The position numbers and the translations under genes were made by a program. Below are positions 49,068 to 57,752 of a stretch of 64,000 bases of DNA, one piece after another. Each line of letters begins with the position of its first letter. Position 1 is the first letter of the stretch. The stretch is from CAZBGQ01 sp964491515 (GTDB taxonomy: Bacteria > Patescibacteriota > Gracilibacteria > UBA1369 > UBA12473): positions 1 through 64,000 of the forward strand of contig CAZBGQ010000007.1 in the NCBI GenBank assembly GCA_964491515.1, given 5' to 3'. A model generated the notes under the pieces. It searched no databases. It had not been told where the DNA came from and worked only from the letters and a program-made list of their open reading frames with translations.

Positions 49068-50416
49068 GATTGCGAGACAATTTATCATTGTTGTTTATCG
49101 GACTTTTGTGGGCTCCTATGGTGAGTTCGGCTGCATTTACAGACGTAGAATCAGTCCATGAAAACTACACAGCCATTCAGTGGATGGAAGGGCGCGGCGT
49201 GATTAAAGGCTATGAAGACGGAACATTTCATCCGGAATGGCAGGTAAATCGGGCGGAAGCGCTTAAGATAATTTTATTGGCAAGCGATGTCGTGGTTGAA
49301 GAAAATGTGGCACCCGAAGCTGAAGCCTTATTTCCTGATGTAAAGCCGGATCAGTGGTTTTATTCCTATGTTGAGAAGGCTCTTGAGATGGGCATTGTGA
49401 GTGGATATCCAGACGGCACTTTTCGACCGGAACGAACTGTAAACTGGGCAGAAATGCTCAAGATGATTTATTTATCGAATGGAGTTGATCCCGAAGAGGT
49501 TACTCGTTCTCCTTACCCTGATGTGAATGCGGCTGATTGGTTTGCTTCATATGTGAGTGATGCCAAAGGCAAGAATCTTATTTCCATCAATGCAGACGGA
49601 TATTTTCATCCGGAATGGGAGGTCATGAGAGGAGACTTAACAGAGATCATGTATCGATTTTCCTATGTGGAGGAGTTTGAAAAAACAGCCTTTCCTCTCG
49701 CCCTCAATTGGGCGTTTTATCAGCATCCAAATGCCAACGTGGGATTCCAAATTCCGTTTGGCTGGAAATTAATTACCGGCACTAATGGTGAATTGGTAGC
49801 GTGGTATCAAGATGATTTTTATAATCAAAAAGGATGGGGTCGAACCACTCCGCATTCGGCGGTGGTTTCCATATTTTGGGACTCGAATGAAGAAGAACTG
49901 GGGACTCCAACCTATTTCGATCAGGTACGTGAAGGATTAGGAGCCTATGGAGATATTCAACAGACCAATACGGTGGCTGCCGACGATTATCAGGCGCTGC
50001 TGCTTGACTACGAAGGAGACTATGAATTCATGCGAGACATTGTGGTGGATTTTCCAGATGGATTTCTGATTGTTCAAGGCACCTATGGGAAGGGACGATT
50101 GGCTGAGCAGCTGGGAACCTTGGTACGCGAAGTTCAGTCCAGCGTTCGCTATTCTGAGCCACTTCCTCCTGAAGAACCTGAGGCTATCCCCGAAGAAGCT
50201 GTAGCAGAAGCACGGACCAAAATTCAAAAAGATGGACAAGGCCAGACAACCCTAGAGTTATTTGAAGATCGTACTCTCATCGAGACGGACACGATTGGAG
50301 TGGGCACCGGACCGGTGGACTACTTTTACTCAGCATGGGCAGATGTAACCTTGAAATATGAGCGTTCATTTGATGTAATCTTGGATATTGAGACAGGTGA
50401 GACCACCGCTTTTTAA
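49064..50416 (+). CDS. Secreted protein with three N-terminal SLH domains (450 aa)
   Basis: A signal peptide (MRLRDNLSLLFIGLLWAPMV, cut near SSA) is followed at once by three SLH domains (about 24-205): FTDVESVHENYTAIQWMEGR, FPDVKPDQWFYSYVEKAL and YPDVNAADWFASYV, each with the GxF(H/R)PExxVxxAE motif. The rest (about 210-375) is a beta-rich globular part containing NVGFQIPFGWKLI and VVDFPDGFLIVQGTY, resembling PsbP/DUF1795-like domains. The SLH block is at the N-terminus, unlike the other two SLH proteins in the window. Its ATG overlaps the lgt stop, so the two are translationally coupled. Confidence 0.88.
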   Translation: MRLRDNLSLLFIGLLWAPMVSSAAFTDVESVHENYTAIQWMEGRGVIKGYEDGTFHPEWQVNRAEALKIILLASDVVVEENVAPEAEALFPDVKPDQWFYSYVEKALEMGIVSGYPDGTFRPERTVNWAEMLKMIYLSNGVDPEEVTRSPYPDVNAADWFASYVSDAKGKNLISINADGYFHPEWEVMRGDLTEIMYRFSYVEEFEKTAFPLALNWAFYQHPNANVGFQIPFGWKLITGTNGELVAWYQDDFYNQKGWGRTTPHSAVVSIFWDSNEEELGTPTYFDQVREGLGAYGDIQQTNTVAADDYQALLLDYEGDYEFMRDIVVDFPDGFLIVQGTYGKGRLAEQLGTLVREVQSSVRYSEPLPPEEPEAIPEEAVAEARTKIQKDGQGQTTLELFEDRTLIETDTIGVGTGPVDYFYSAWADVTLKYERSFDVILDIETGETTAF

Positions 50417-50428
50417 TTTTTTTTCATT

Positions 50429-50632
50429 ATGAAACCACTATTGGCTATTTTACTTGGAGGGATGATGGTGTTTATGTTAGGGTGTTCTTCTGCTGACTCA
50501 GGCTCAGAAAAAAGTGAGTACACTGAAAGGACGATAAAAACAGCAGAGGTCGAAGTTGCCCAACCTTATTCGAATGGGCCAACGGAACTTCCTGTGGTGT
50601 CACCACCAACTGAGCTTCCCCCATCACTCTAA
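50429..50632 (+). CDS. Small lipoprotein (67 aa)
   Basis: The lipobox is clear: MKPLLAILLGGMMVFMLGC gives a lipidated C19. The mature chain has only 49 residues, is Ser/Glu-rich and ends with a Pro-rich tail (NGPTELPVVSPPTELPPSL). It carries no domain. It lies between the SLH gene (12 bases upstream) and the malic enzyme gene (3 bases downstream). A surface spacer or partner of the SLH protein is possible, but nothing shows it. Confidence 0.75.
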   Translation: MKPLLAILLGGMMVFMLGCSSADSGSEKSEYTERTIKTAEVEVAQPYSNGPTELPVVSPPTELPPSL

Positions 50633-50635
50633 TTT

Positions 50636-51784
50636 ATGTCTGATAATTTCTTTAGCGACTCCCTTGGCCTGCATCAAACGCATGGAGGTAAACTTGGAAT
50701 CGTGGCAAAAGTACCACTTGAAACCAAAGAAGACTTAAGTTTGGCCTACACCCCCGGGGTAGCTGAACCTTGCCGACGTATCGCAAAAGACCCTGATGCC
50801 GCTTACGACCTAACCATGAAGGGAAATACGGTTGCTGTGGTCACAAATGGCTCCGCAGTTCTTGGGTTAGGAAATATTGGAGCCTTAGCCGGATTGCCGG
50901 TGATGGAAGGAAAATGTTTGCTGTTTAAGAAATTCGCCAATGTGGATGCAATCCCGATTTGTGTGGACACACAAGATGCGGATGAACTTGTCGAAACGGT
51001 GGTCAAAATTTCCTGTGGATTTGGTGGAATCAATCTAGAAGATATTGCGGCTCCCCTCTGTTTTGAAGTAGAACAAAAACTAAAAGAGCGGCTAGATATT
51101 CCCGTGTTTCATGACGATCAATATGGCACGGCTATTGTGGCTTTGGCTGGATTACTCAATGCATTGAAAGTGGTAAATAAAGAACTTCCCAAGGTTCGCA
51201 TTGTTATGAGTGGGGCGGGGGCGGCCGGAAGCGCCACCGCTGACTTATTGATGCGAGCTGGAGCTCAGAATGTGATTGTCTGTGACCGGAACGGGGCTCT
51301 CGTCCCCGGCCGCCCACGTATGGACCTTTCTAAAATGGCACTAGCAGACCGAACCAATCCTCAAGCCTGTTCAGGCACACTGACTGAACTCATGGAAGGC
51401 GCCGATGTCTTCATTGGTGTCTCAGCTCCCGGAATTGTTACAAAAGCTATGGTTGAATCGATGTCAGACAATGCCATCGTTTTTGCGATGGCCAATCCTA
51501 CCCCTGAAATTATGCCGAATGAGGCAAAGGAAGGGGGCGCGGCCGTGGTGGCCACGGGACGTAGTGATTTCCCAAATCAAATTAATAATGTGCTGGCATT
51601 TCCTGGCTTATTCCGCGGCGTCTTTGACGGCCGCGCCCATAGTATCACTCCAAAAATGCACCTTGCCGCGGCACACGCACTGGCCGAGCTTATTCCGCAT
51701 CCAACGGCGGAGAATATCATTCCCTCTCCATTCGATGAAAAGGTGGCACTTGCGGTAGCAGATGCTGTCAAAGCGTGCTGCTAG
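50636..51784 (+). CDS. NAD(P)-dependent malic enzyme (382 aa)
   Basis: Oxidatively decarboxylates malate to pyruvate and CO2. The N-terminal motif is LSLAYTPGVAEPCRRIA, then GNTVAVVTNGSAVLGLGNIG. The metal and substrate residues are in FGGINLEDIAAPLCFEVEQK and VFHDDQYGTAIVALAGLLNA; the NAD fold is VMSGAGAAGSATADLL, and the end motifs are ANPTPEIMPNEA and NNVLAFPGLFRG. The length fits the short bacterial form without a phosphotransacetylase domain. The cofactor cannot be decided. It is the last gene of the hisS-lgt operon and overlaps the convergent lytic transglycosylase by 17 bases. Confidence 0.93.
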   Translation: MSDNFFSDSLGLHQTHGGKLGIVAKVPLETKEDLSLAYTPGVAEPCRRIAKDPDAAYDLTMKGNTVAVVTNGSAVLGLGNIGALAGLPVMEGKCLLFKKFANVDAIPICVDTQDADELVETVVKISCGFGGINLEDIAAPLCFEVEQKLKERLDIPVFHDDQYGTAIVALAGLLNALKVVNKELPKVRIVMSGAGAAGSATADLLMRAGAQNVIVCDRNGALVPGRPRMDLSKMALADRTNPQACSGTLTELMEGADVFIGVSAPGIVTKAMVESMSDNAIVFAMANPTPEIMPNEAKEGGAAVVATGRSDFPNQINNVLAFPGLFRGVFDGRAHSITPKMHLAAAHALAELIPHPTAENIIPSPFDEKVALAVADAVKACC

Positions 51785-52802
51785 CGGGTGGTCCATATAA
51801 TGGTTCCGGCGCCTCTAGATTTTCCATGTGGCTGATTATTTGAGCGTACGAAAGCATTTCTCCAACCTTCACAACGCTTATTCCTTCGACTTTTTCTCCT
51901 TTCCATTCGAAAGTTTGCTTTAATTCTTCTGAGCTTGCATCTAGATAGGCACGAATTCCCCCATATTCGATGTATCGAACTCCATACGACTTCTCTACCA
52001 CAAGTTTGTTTGAATCATCTGCCCCTAATTGTTCGCATAGTGCCTTAGATAACTGCTGTTCAAAATCACTGTAACTGGTTGGTTCTATCATCCTCCATAA
52101 TTTTTTAACGATCCTTGGCCCGGCATTGTAGATCGCGTTCGATAGATCATCTTGCTCTTTTTCCTCTAATTCAGGTGCGATTTTCTCTGCATAGTGATAG
52201 CGGCATCTTCCCAAATACAAAATCCCCAATATAGCGTTCTGCGTCGGATCATTAACATCCTCAGCTGTGTAATTGAAATAGTCTTTGGCTTCATTTTTTG
52301 CCGAACCCATTATCTGAAAAAGTCCCTGTGCCCCTGATCCTGATTTTGCATCTGCTTTGAATCGACTTTCCTTGGCTACTAAGGCTAGCAATTTGTTTTC
52401 AGGAATAGGATTGGCAATCAATTTCTCTAGAGTCTTCAGCCCACTTTTTGGATAGTATCGTTGATTAACAAGTTCAGTCCGTTTTTCTTGAGTTCGCTCA
52501 GCTCGAATTTTGACATTAATAGCGGCTATTTCATCTTCTAGAGGCTTCTTAATATTTGTTTGGATGTATGCATAAGCGGCTCGAATGGCGTCTTGTGTTT
52601 CAAGGACATCCTGCAGTTCTACTTCTTTGATCTTATCAAAACTTTTAGATGGTTGTGGCCCGGCTTCTACTCGTTCAGACAATGCCAATAACTCCAATCT
52701 GTCTTGTGTCACTTCTTTAGATTCAGATTTAAGAGCTTCACTCTTAGGCCTAGGCCCTCCTCCTTCAAAGGCATTACGGTAGATGAGACGATGTGGTTTC
52801 AT
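51768..52802 (-). CDS. SLT-type lytic transglycosylase domain protein (344 aa)
   Basis: The central part has the Slt70/goose-lysozyme-like motif: LLALVAKESRFKADAKSGSG followed by AQGLFQIM, with the catalytic Glu in KESRF, and later the AYNAGP-like IYNAGPRIVKK. These enzymes cut peptidoglycan between MurNAc and GlcNAc. The first 130 residues are a charged helical region (KSESKEVTQDRLELLALSER and onward). No signal peptide or lipobox is seen, which is odd for a wall enzyme; export could occur by another route, as in phage-like or pilus-associated enzymes. The C-terminal 120 residues are unknown and mixed. Single gene, convergent with the malic enzyme gene. Confidence 0.82.
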   Translation of the reverse strand: MKPHRLIYRNAFEGGGPRPKSEALKSESKEVTQDRLELLALSERVEAGPQPSKSFDKIKEVELQDVLETQDAIRAAYAYIQTNIKKPLEDEIAAINVKIRAERTQEKRTELVNQRYYPKSGLKTLEKLIANPIPENKLLALVAKESRFKADAKSGSGAQGLFQIMGSAKNEAKDYFNYTAEDVNDPTQNAILGILYLGRCRYHYAEKIAPELEEKEQDDLSNAIYNAGPRIVKKLWRMIEPTSYSDFEQQLSKALCEQLGADDSNKLVVEKSYGVRYIEYGGIRAYLDASSEELKQTFEWKGEKVEGISVVKVGEMLSYAQIISHMENLEAPEPLYGPPASSTL

Positions 52803-52858
52803 TTAGGTAGAATTTAATCAATATATTATAACATATTTCCACCCCACAGACAATCTCC

Positions 52859-52887
52859 TTGCTCGGTTTTGGCCTGCTCGTTATAAT
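52859..52887 (+). promoter_or_regulatory. Promoter of yebC
   Basis: -35 TTGCTC at 52859-52864, 17-bp spacer, perfect -10 TATAAT at 52882-52887. Start near 52894, 25 nt before the ATG; the leader includes CTAACGTACTTCCTT. Confidence 0.65.
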
Positions 52888-52918
52888 GGTCACGTTTTAG
52901 TCGCTAACGTACTTCCTT

Positions 52919-53668
52919 ATGTCTGGACACAGTAAATGGCATTCTATCAAACACAAAAAAGGCGCCGCCGATGCCAAGCGCGGTAAGGTTTTCACTCAAC
53001 ATGCCAAAATGATTAGCTTAGCCGCTCAAAGCGGAGGGGATCCTGAGATGAATCCATCTCTACGTGCGGCCATTGATCGTGCTAAAATGGATAACACTCC
53101 GAATTCAAATATTGACCGTGCCATTAAGAAAGGAACCGGTGATTTAAAAGATGGAGCCATCCTCGCAGAAACTTCTTATGAAGGTTATGGACCTGGAGGT
53201 GCCGCTATTCTGGTAAAAGCCATTACTGACAATAAAAATCGAACCCTTCCAAGTGTTCGTCATTGTTTCAGTAAAAATGGGGGGAAACTAGGAGCAGATG
53301 GCTGTGTTGCCTGGATGTTTGAGCAAAAAGGAATCATCATGATGAACATTGAGGGTCGAGATATGGAAGAGATTGAGATGGCTGTCATTGAGGCCGGAGC
53401 CGAAGACATGGAAGCTGATGGCGACATGATGACGGTCACAACCGCCTTTGCTGATCTTGGAACGGTGAGAGATGCCCTGATTGCGGCCGGATTTGAGATC
53501 GAAAATGCCACAGTTGACTACATCGCTAAAGAACAAGTAAAGGTCGATGATGAATCCACTGCAAATAAGCTTATCAAGCTCATGGATGCACTTGACGATG
53601 ACGAAGATGTCACTGGTGTGGCCGGTAACTTTGATATCTCAGAAGAGATTTTGGAAAAGCTCGGCTAA
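52919..53668 (+). CDS. yebC: YebC/PmpR family protein
   Basis: The start MSGHSKWHSIKHKKGAADAK is the invariant YebC signature, followed by FTQHAKMISLAAQSGG, PNSNIDRAIKKGTG and YEGYGPGGAAILVKAITDN. The three-domain protein is about 240-250 residues in all bacteria; this one has 249. YebC proteins were long annotated as transcription regulators; recent work on the family points to a role in translation, in easing ribosome stalls at proline-rich stretches. The start is certain from the conserved N-terminus. It converges on the DHH phosphoesterase gene with a four-base overlap. Confidence 0.95.
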   Translation: MSGHSKWHSIKHKKGAADAKRGKVFTQHAKMISLAAQSGGDPEMNPSLRAAIDRAKMDNTPNSNIDRAIKKGTGDLKDGAILAETSYEGYGPGGAAILVKAITDNKNRTLPSVRHCFSKNGGKLGADGCVAWMFEQKGIIMMNIEGRDMEEIEMAVIEAGAEDMEADGDMMTVTTAFADLGTVRDALIAAGFEIENATVDYIAKEQVKVDDESTANKLIKLMDALDDDEDVTGVAGNFDISEEILEKLG

Positions 53669-54909
53669 TTAAATCTATAAAACTCCCCGTTCCCTTTCGA
53701 ATCAGTGATTTTGATTCCGTTTGTGGGTTCGTGCATTTCTTTGACGCTGTGAGGTAAAGGAAGATTCAGTCGTCTTGCTTGTTCTTCTAGCACAGTATTA
53801 ATAAAAAGTGTCGTTCCCTCGTCGAAACTCATTTCTTTGATGCGGCATCCTGCGGCGCGAACATGACCGCCACCTCCAAATAGCCCAGCTAATCGACTGG
53901 CATCTACTTCGTTAGTGGTAGTGCGAAGACTGCAAGAGATCACTCCGTCTTTTTCTTTGAGCAGAGCCACGACTTCAGCGCCAGGGGCATTGTTGAGCAG
54001 CTCATCAATAATGGCACCGGTGTCTTCCATGTCTGCTCCGGTCTCCTCGAGATCTTTTTGTGACACGGTTGACCATACAAATCGGTACTCTTTTGCAAAT
54101 TTAATCTTAGACAAAACCTGTCCCCATAATCTAAGGGTGGCTAGACTTTTTGTCTTATAAACATGTTTGATAATTTCCTGCTGACGTGCTCCCCAATCAA
54201 GGAGCTGAGCAGCCACACTGAACGCTTTGGGCGTGGTATTGGAATGCTGAAAACTTCCTGTATCGGTGATGATTCCAGCCAAAAGCAATGTAGCAATATC
54301 TGGATCCATGAGTTCTATTCCTGTTTCCTGTTCTAATTTCTGAATGATCGGAACCAACATTTGAGTGGTGGCCGATGCAGTGATATCAATATGGTTAATG
54401 GTTCCAAATTCGCCATTGGAAGCATGGTGATCAATGTTGAGTAAAGGCAGCCTATGAAATAGATCCATGTTTTCATCTCGGAATTTCCCCAATTGAACTA
54501 GATCACCGGTATCAACTGTCACAATCACATCGTAATCGTCCGTCCCTCTTCCGAAAGACACATGTTCACTGCTTATATTTTGACCTATTGCAGGAGTGAG
54601 AACGAGATTGACCTTACCAGGCGTGATCTCATGACGCACATCCTTAACGTCCGCATCTACTGTAATGATGAATTCACCGCCTTCATTAAACTCTCCTCCA
54701 ATCTTCTCGATCATGGGAAGAAACTTCAAATCTTTGGGCACCGCTTCTGAAGAAATCACCGTCGCTTTTTTCCCGATTTTTTTCAAAATCTTGTACAACG
54801 ACAGCGCACTCCCCAGTGAATCTCCATCTGCTGGAGCTGAGGGCAAAATCAAAATATGATTGCTCCGGAGGAGTTGTTTGATGATTTGATCTTCGATCGT
54901 ATGGTTCAT
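53665..54909 (-). CDS. DHH-family phosphoesterase, NrnA-like variant (414 aa)
   Basis: Mn-dependent phosphoesterase of the DHH/DHHA1 class, whose members degrade nanoRNA, pAp or cyclic dinucleotides. Motif II is VDTGD (about 132-136), motif III NIDHHASNGEFG and motif IV TDTGSFQH; the DHHA1 end is LFGGGGHVRAAGC. Motif I is PSAPADGDSLGSA (23-35): the usual His four residues before the first Asp is Ser24. About 45 extra residues (IITVDADVKDVRHEI, VNLVLTPAIG) stand between motifs I and II. Such a variant seems frequent in CPR genomes. The substrate is not known. It has its own promoter and is monocistronic. Confidence 0.87.
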   Translation of the reverse strand: MNHTIEDQIIKQLLRSNHILILPSAPADGDSLGSALSLYKILKKIGKKATVISSEAVPKDLKFLPMIEKIGGEFNEGGEFIITVDADVKDVRHEITPGKVNLVLTPAIGQNISSEHVSFGRGTDDYDVIVTVDTGDLVQLGKFRDENMDLFHRLPLLNIDHHASNGEFGTINHIDITASATTQMLVPIIQKLEQETGIELMDPDIATLLLAGIITDTGSFQHSNTTPKAFSVAAQLLDWGARQQEIIKHVYKTKSLATLRLWGQVLSKIKFAKEYRFVWSTVSQKDLEETGADMEDTGAIIDELLNNAPGAEVVALLKEKDGVISCSLRTTTNEVDASRLAGLFGGGGHVRAAGCRIKEMSFDEGTTLFINTVLEEQARRLNLPLPHSVKEMHEPTNGIKITDSKGNGEFYRFN

Positions 54910-54930
54910 TTTTGACTTGGTAATCCTATT

Positions 54931-54959
54931 ATTATAGAATACTTATCCCTATTGGTCAA
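54931..54959 (-). promoter_or_regulatory. Promoter of the DHH phosphoesterase gene
   Basis: Minus strand: -35 TTGACC at 54954-54959, 17-bp spacer, perfect -10 TATAAT at 54931-54936; start near 54924, 15 nt before the ATG. A 10-bp palindrome TGCCTAGGCA (54961-54970) sits right behind the -35. Confidence 0.7.
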
Positions 54960-55022
54960 CCTGCCTAGGCATAGCTGAAGAATGGATTATGGCGGAATTT
55001 ACTTGCTTTGTCAATCCTTCTT

Positions 55023-55919
55023 CTATTCAGGTACTGTAATCAGCTCGAGGTAATGAGCCTCCGCCTTTTCTAGCACAGTCTCTACATCCGTCCCCGATAC
55101 AACGATAGAAACGGGATTCATAAGAGTTGATACTGTGTAGAAAACAACACTTGAACTCTCTTCGTCGATGGTAATAATTCCGCCTGTAAAGCCTGGAATT
55201 CCAAGAGATGCTAGGTCGACTTTAGTGAAACCTCCACCAATATTAGTCGAATTCAGCGCTAGCCCATTCAAATCTCCAAGCACGTCATCCCCACTATCCA
55301 GCTGATGGTTGAGGTCCTCAATTTCTTCCATATCAGCCACTTCTGCCTCACCATCTCTCCCCCCATAAATACGATTCCTTATCCCACGGCAAAGCGCTGA
55401 TAAATCTTGACCTGCGATAACAGGATCATCCATTTCAACCTCAAAATCAACAAACGTATCTCCGCCTGACCTTGATTTAGAATAGTCCATTCGATACACA
55501 ACGCCTTCTATTTCTGGGGGGAATTCATGAACCACTCGAATCATCGGTGGGGTTCCATCCTCTCGGAAACAAGCCAGATCTCCTTCAAGATCCTCAAAAC
55601 AACGAAGCGCTAGATCATTTTCTACACACTGTTGCACGGCTTTCATTGCTGAAAAATCCATCGGAATGTCCCCATTATCATCGACCGGGACCACCACGGT
55701 ATCCTCAACTGTCGATAACACTCTCCTCGTCCGAGAACTGACCAGTCGCTTCCTCTTGCCTACCTCTCTCGAAGGTTTCGGAGGATTTCCAGGAGAAGTT
55801 AATGAAGCTTTCACGGACGGTGCCGGAGCCTCCGTTGGATCACAATCCGGGACCAACGCAAAACCAATAACAGCAGCTACTGCCAAAGGAACGAATCGAC
55901 GAAGAGAAGGACGAGACAT
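55023..55919 (-). CDS. Uncharacterised secreted protein (298 aa)
   Basis: I do not recognise the family. It starts with a signal-like MSRPSLRRFVPLAVAAVIGF, and C26 (LVPDCDP) could be a lipobox variant or simply a mature Cys. A Pro/Lys/Arg-rich linker (about 35-70) is followed by an acidic beta-rich domain with two Cys in CFEDLEGDLACF and another in LCRGIRNRIYGG. The last 60 residues (ITIDEESSSVVFYTVSTLM) look like strands. It would be exported. The upstream region carries a good promoter and a copy of the palindrome also found before the HNH gene. CTTAACTTCTTTTA precedes the ATG. Confidence 0.65.
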   Translation of the reverse strand: MSRPSLRRFVPLAVAAVIGFALVPDCDPTEAPAPSVKASLTSPGNPPKPSREVGKRKRLVSSRTRRVLSTVEDTVVVPVDDNGDIPMDFSAMKAVQQCVENDLALRCFEDLEGDLACFREDGTPPMIRVVHEFPPEIEGVVYRMDYSKSRSGGDTFVDFEVEMDDPVIAGQDLSALCRGIRNRIYGGRDGEAEVADMEEIEDLNHQLDSGDDVLGDLNGLALNSTNIGGGFTKVDLASLGIPGFTGGIITIDEESSSVVFYTVSTLMNPVSIVVSGTDVETVLEKAEAHYLELITVPE

Positions 55920-55939
55920 TAAAAGAAGTTAAGTATATA

Positions 55940-55967
55940 TTTATAGCATCTTTGCGGAAAAAGTCAA
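55940..55967 (-). promoter_or_regulatory. Promoter of the 298-aa secreted protein gene
   Basis: Minus strand: -35 TTGACT at 55962-55967, 16-bp spacer, -10 TATAAA at 55940-55945. The bases behind the -35 (CGGGGTTAGTGC) nearly match those upstream of the 719-aa gene. Confidence 0.6.
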
Positions 55968-56027
55968 GCACTAACCCCGAAATAGCCCACCGTGCCGCCG
56001 CTTGACATATTGATTGACCCAGAAAAT

Positions 56028-56043
56028 CTTGTCCTGGGACAAG
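56028..56043. promoter_or_regulatory. Palindrome CTTGTCCTGGGACAAG, copy 2
   Basis: The same 16-mer as at 10312-10327, intergenic, about 60 bp behind the -35 box of the 298-aa gene and 60 bp after the recJ stop. Confidence 0.55.
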
Positions 56044-56102
56044 GAGATAGCCCAAGACTCAAACCTGTTAAATTAAAACATATTTAAGGTTGAAAAAACC
56101 TA

Positions 56103-57743
56103 CTAGGCCACCCCAATGTCCACGACTTTTAGTTGTAACCGTTCTTGGCCGCGCCAGACATTTCGCTCAAGTTCAAAAACCACATCCAATCCTTTTTTAT
56201 TTTCAAAAATCGCCGCTTGAAGTGTTGCGTGATGCTCTCCAAATCTAAAGGCAATGGCTGAGAATCGACGAGGACCATCCTGAACTTGAAATCGAAGGTG
56301 CCGATGCTCCTGCCCCACGGTTTGCAAGGCGGTTGGGCTGATATTTTCAACTAGAAAACGAGGACGAATATTGCCCTGGCCAAATGGTTCAAGGCGACTC
56401 AATGAATGTGCCAGATCGTACGTAAGATCATTCAATCCAATGGTGTAATCGATGTTGAGTATGGGCGTCGAATTGAGGCCCTCCATCTGATTGTCTGTAT
56501 GTGCGTATAGTGCGTCCTTGAATGCCTCGAATTTGTCTTTTTCTACGGTAAATCCAGCGGCGGCTGCGTGTCCGCCAAATGTCAAAAGGTGGTCTTTGCA
56601 CGCCGTCAGTGTCTCCACTACATTGAAATATTGAGGGCTCCTACAAGAGGCAACCAGCCTGTCTCCCCGATCTTCCAAAATAATGGCAGGACGGTGATAC
56701 TTTTCAGAAATCCGAGCAGCAATCAACCCGATGATGCCGGCTGGCCATTCCTCACTCCATGCCACTAAAACCTTATCTTCTAGCCGAGCCTCCAGTTGTT
56801 CGTGAGCTTGAATCATGGCTTCTTCCACCATGGTACGGCGTAGTCCATTCAAAGTTTCTAATTTATCAGCCAAGCTATTCGCTTGCCCATTTTCATTCAA
56901 TAATAACTGAAGTGAATAGTACGGTGTTTCCAATCGCCCGGCCGCATTGATGCGTGGCCCAATCCGAAATCCAATCACATCACTGTCATGGCCCTGAATC
57001 TGATCCACTCCCGCTTTTGCTAAGAGTATTTCTAAGCCTTTCCAATCGGTCTTTTTCATTTGATCCAATCCTTTCTTCACAATCCAACGATTTTCACCGA
57101 CTAAGGAAACACAATCTGCCACCGTTCCCAAACTCGCTAAATCTGCCAACTTGTCTCTCCATAATTCTCCGGCCGCCACTCCGTTGATGTGCTGCATGAG
57201 TCCAACTGCCAACTTATAAGCCACCGCGGAGCCAGACAGTTCATGAAAAGGATAGGTGTCTCCGGGAAGATGAGGATGCAAGATTGCATAGGCGTCCGGC
57301 ATGCGTTCAGGAATGGTATGGTGATCTGTGATGATGACGTCGATGCCTTTTTGAGTGGCGAGGTCTATTTCATTGGCATTGGAAATCCCACAATCCACGG
57401 TGATGAGCACTCCAATGTCCAGGGTTGCAAACTCATCGATCCACTTAGGATTGATTCCATAACCATCTTGCCGTGTGGGCAGCCGATAGGAAACATTCAC
57501 TCCTAACTCGCGGAGTGCGTGCACCAACAAAGCGGTCCCGCTGATACCGTCCACATCATAATCTCCGAAAATAAGAACTCGCTCCTGGGTTTGGATAGCT
57601 TTTTCTAATCGTTCCACCGCCCGCTGCATATCCTTAAACTTAAAAGGATCGTGAAACTTCACGCCGGCTCCATCCAACTGCGTGACTATTAAATCAGCTA
57701 AATCCTTATCCTTTCTTTTCCATTGATGACCTAATAATGACAT
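56103..57743 (-). CDS. recJ: Single-stranded-DNA-specific exonuclease RecJ
   Basis: 5'-3' exonuclease on single-stranded DNA in recombination and mismatch repair. Motif I is IFGDYDVDGISGTALLVHAL, motif II VDCGISN, motif III ITDHHTIPE with the DHH triad, and motif IV LGTVADCVSL with RIGPRINAAGRL. DHHA1 reads TFGGHAAAAGFTVE, and the OB domain follows near the C-terminus. The length (546) is at the short end of RecJ. It stands third in the miaA-mazG-recJ operon, nine bases after mazG. AATAACCCGACTCC precedes the ATG. Confidence 0.94.
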   Translation of the reverse strand: MSLLGHQWKRKDKDLADLIVTQLDGAGVKFHDPFKFKDMQRAVERLEKAIQTQERVLIFGDYDVDGISGTALLVHALRELGVNVSYRLPTRQDGYGINPKWIDEFATLDIGVLITVDCGISNANEIDLATQKGIDVIITDHHTIPERMPDAYAILHPHLPGDTYPFHELSGSAVAYKLAVGLMQHINGVAAGELWRDKLADLASLGTVADCVSLVGENRWIVKKGLDQMKKTDWKGLEILLAKAGVDQIQGHDSDVIGFRIGPRINAAGRLETPYYSLQLLLNENGQANSLADKLETLNGLRRTMVEEAMIQAHEQLEARLEDKVLVAWSEEWPAGIIGLIAARISEKYHRPAIILEDRGDRLVASCRSPQYFNVVETLTACKDHLLTFGGHAAAAGFTVEKDKFEAFKDALYAHTDNQMEGLNSTPILNIDYTIGLNDLTYDLAHSLSRLEPFGQGNIRPRFLVENISPTALQTVGQEHRHLRFQVQDGPRRFSAIAFRFGEHHATLQAAIFENKKGLDVVFELERNVWRGQERLQLKVVDIGVA

Positions 57744-57752
57744 GGAGTCGGG

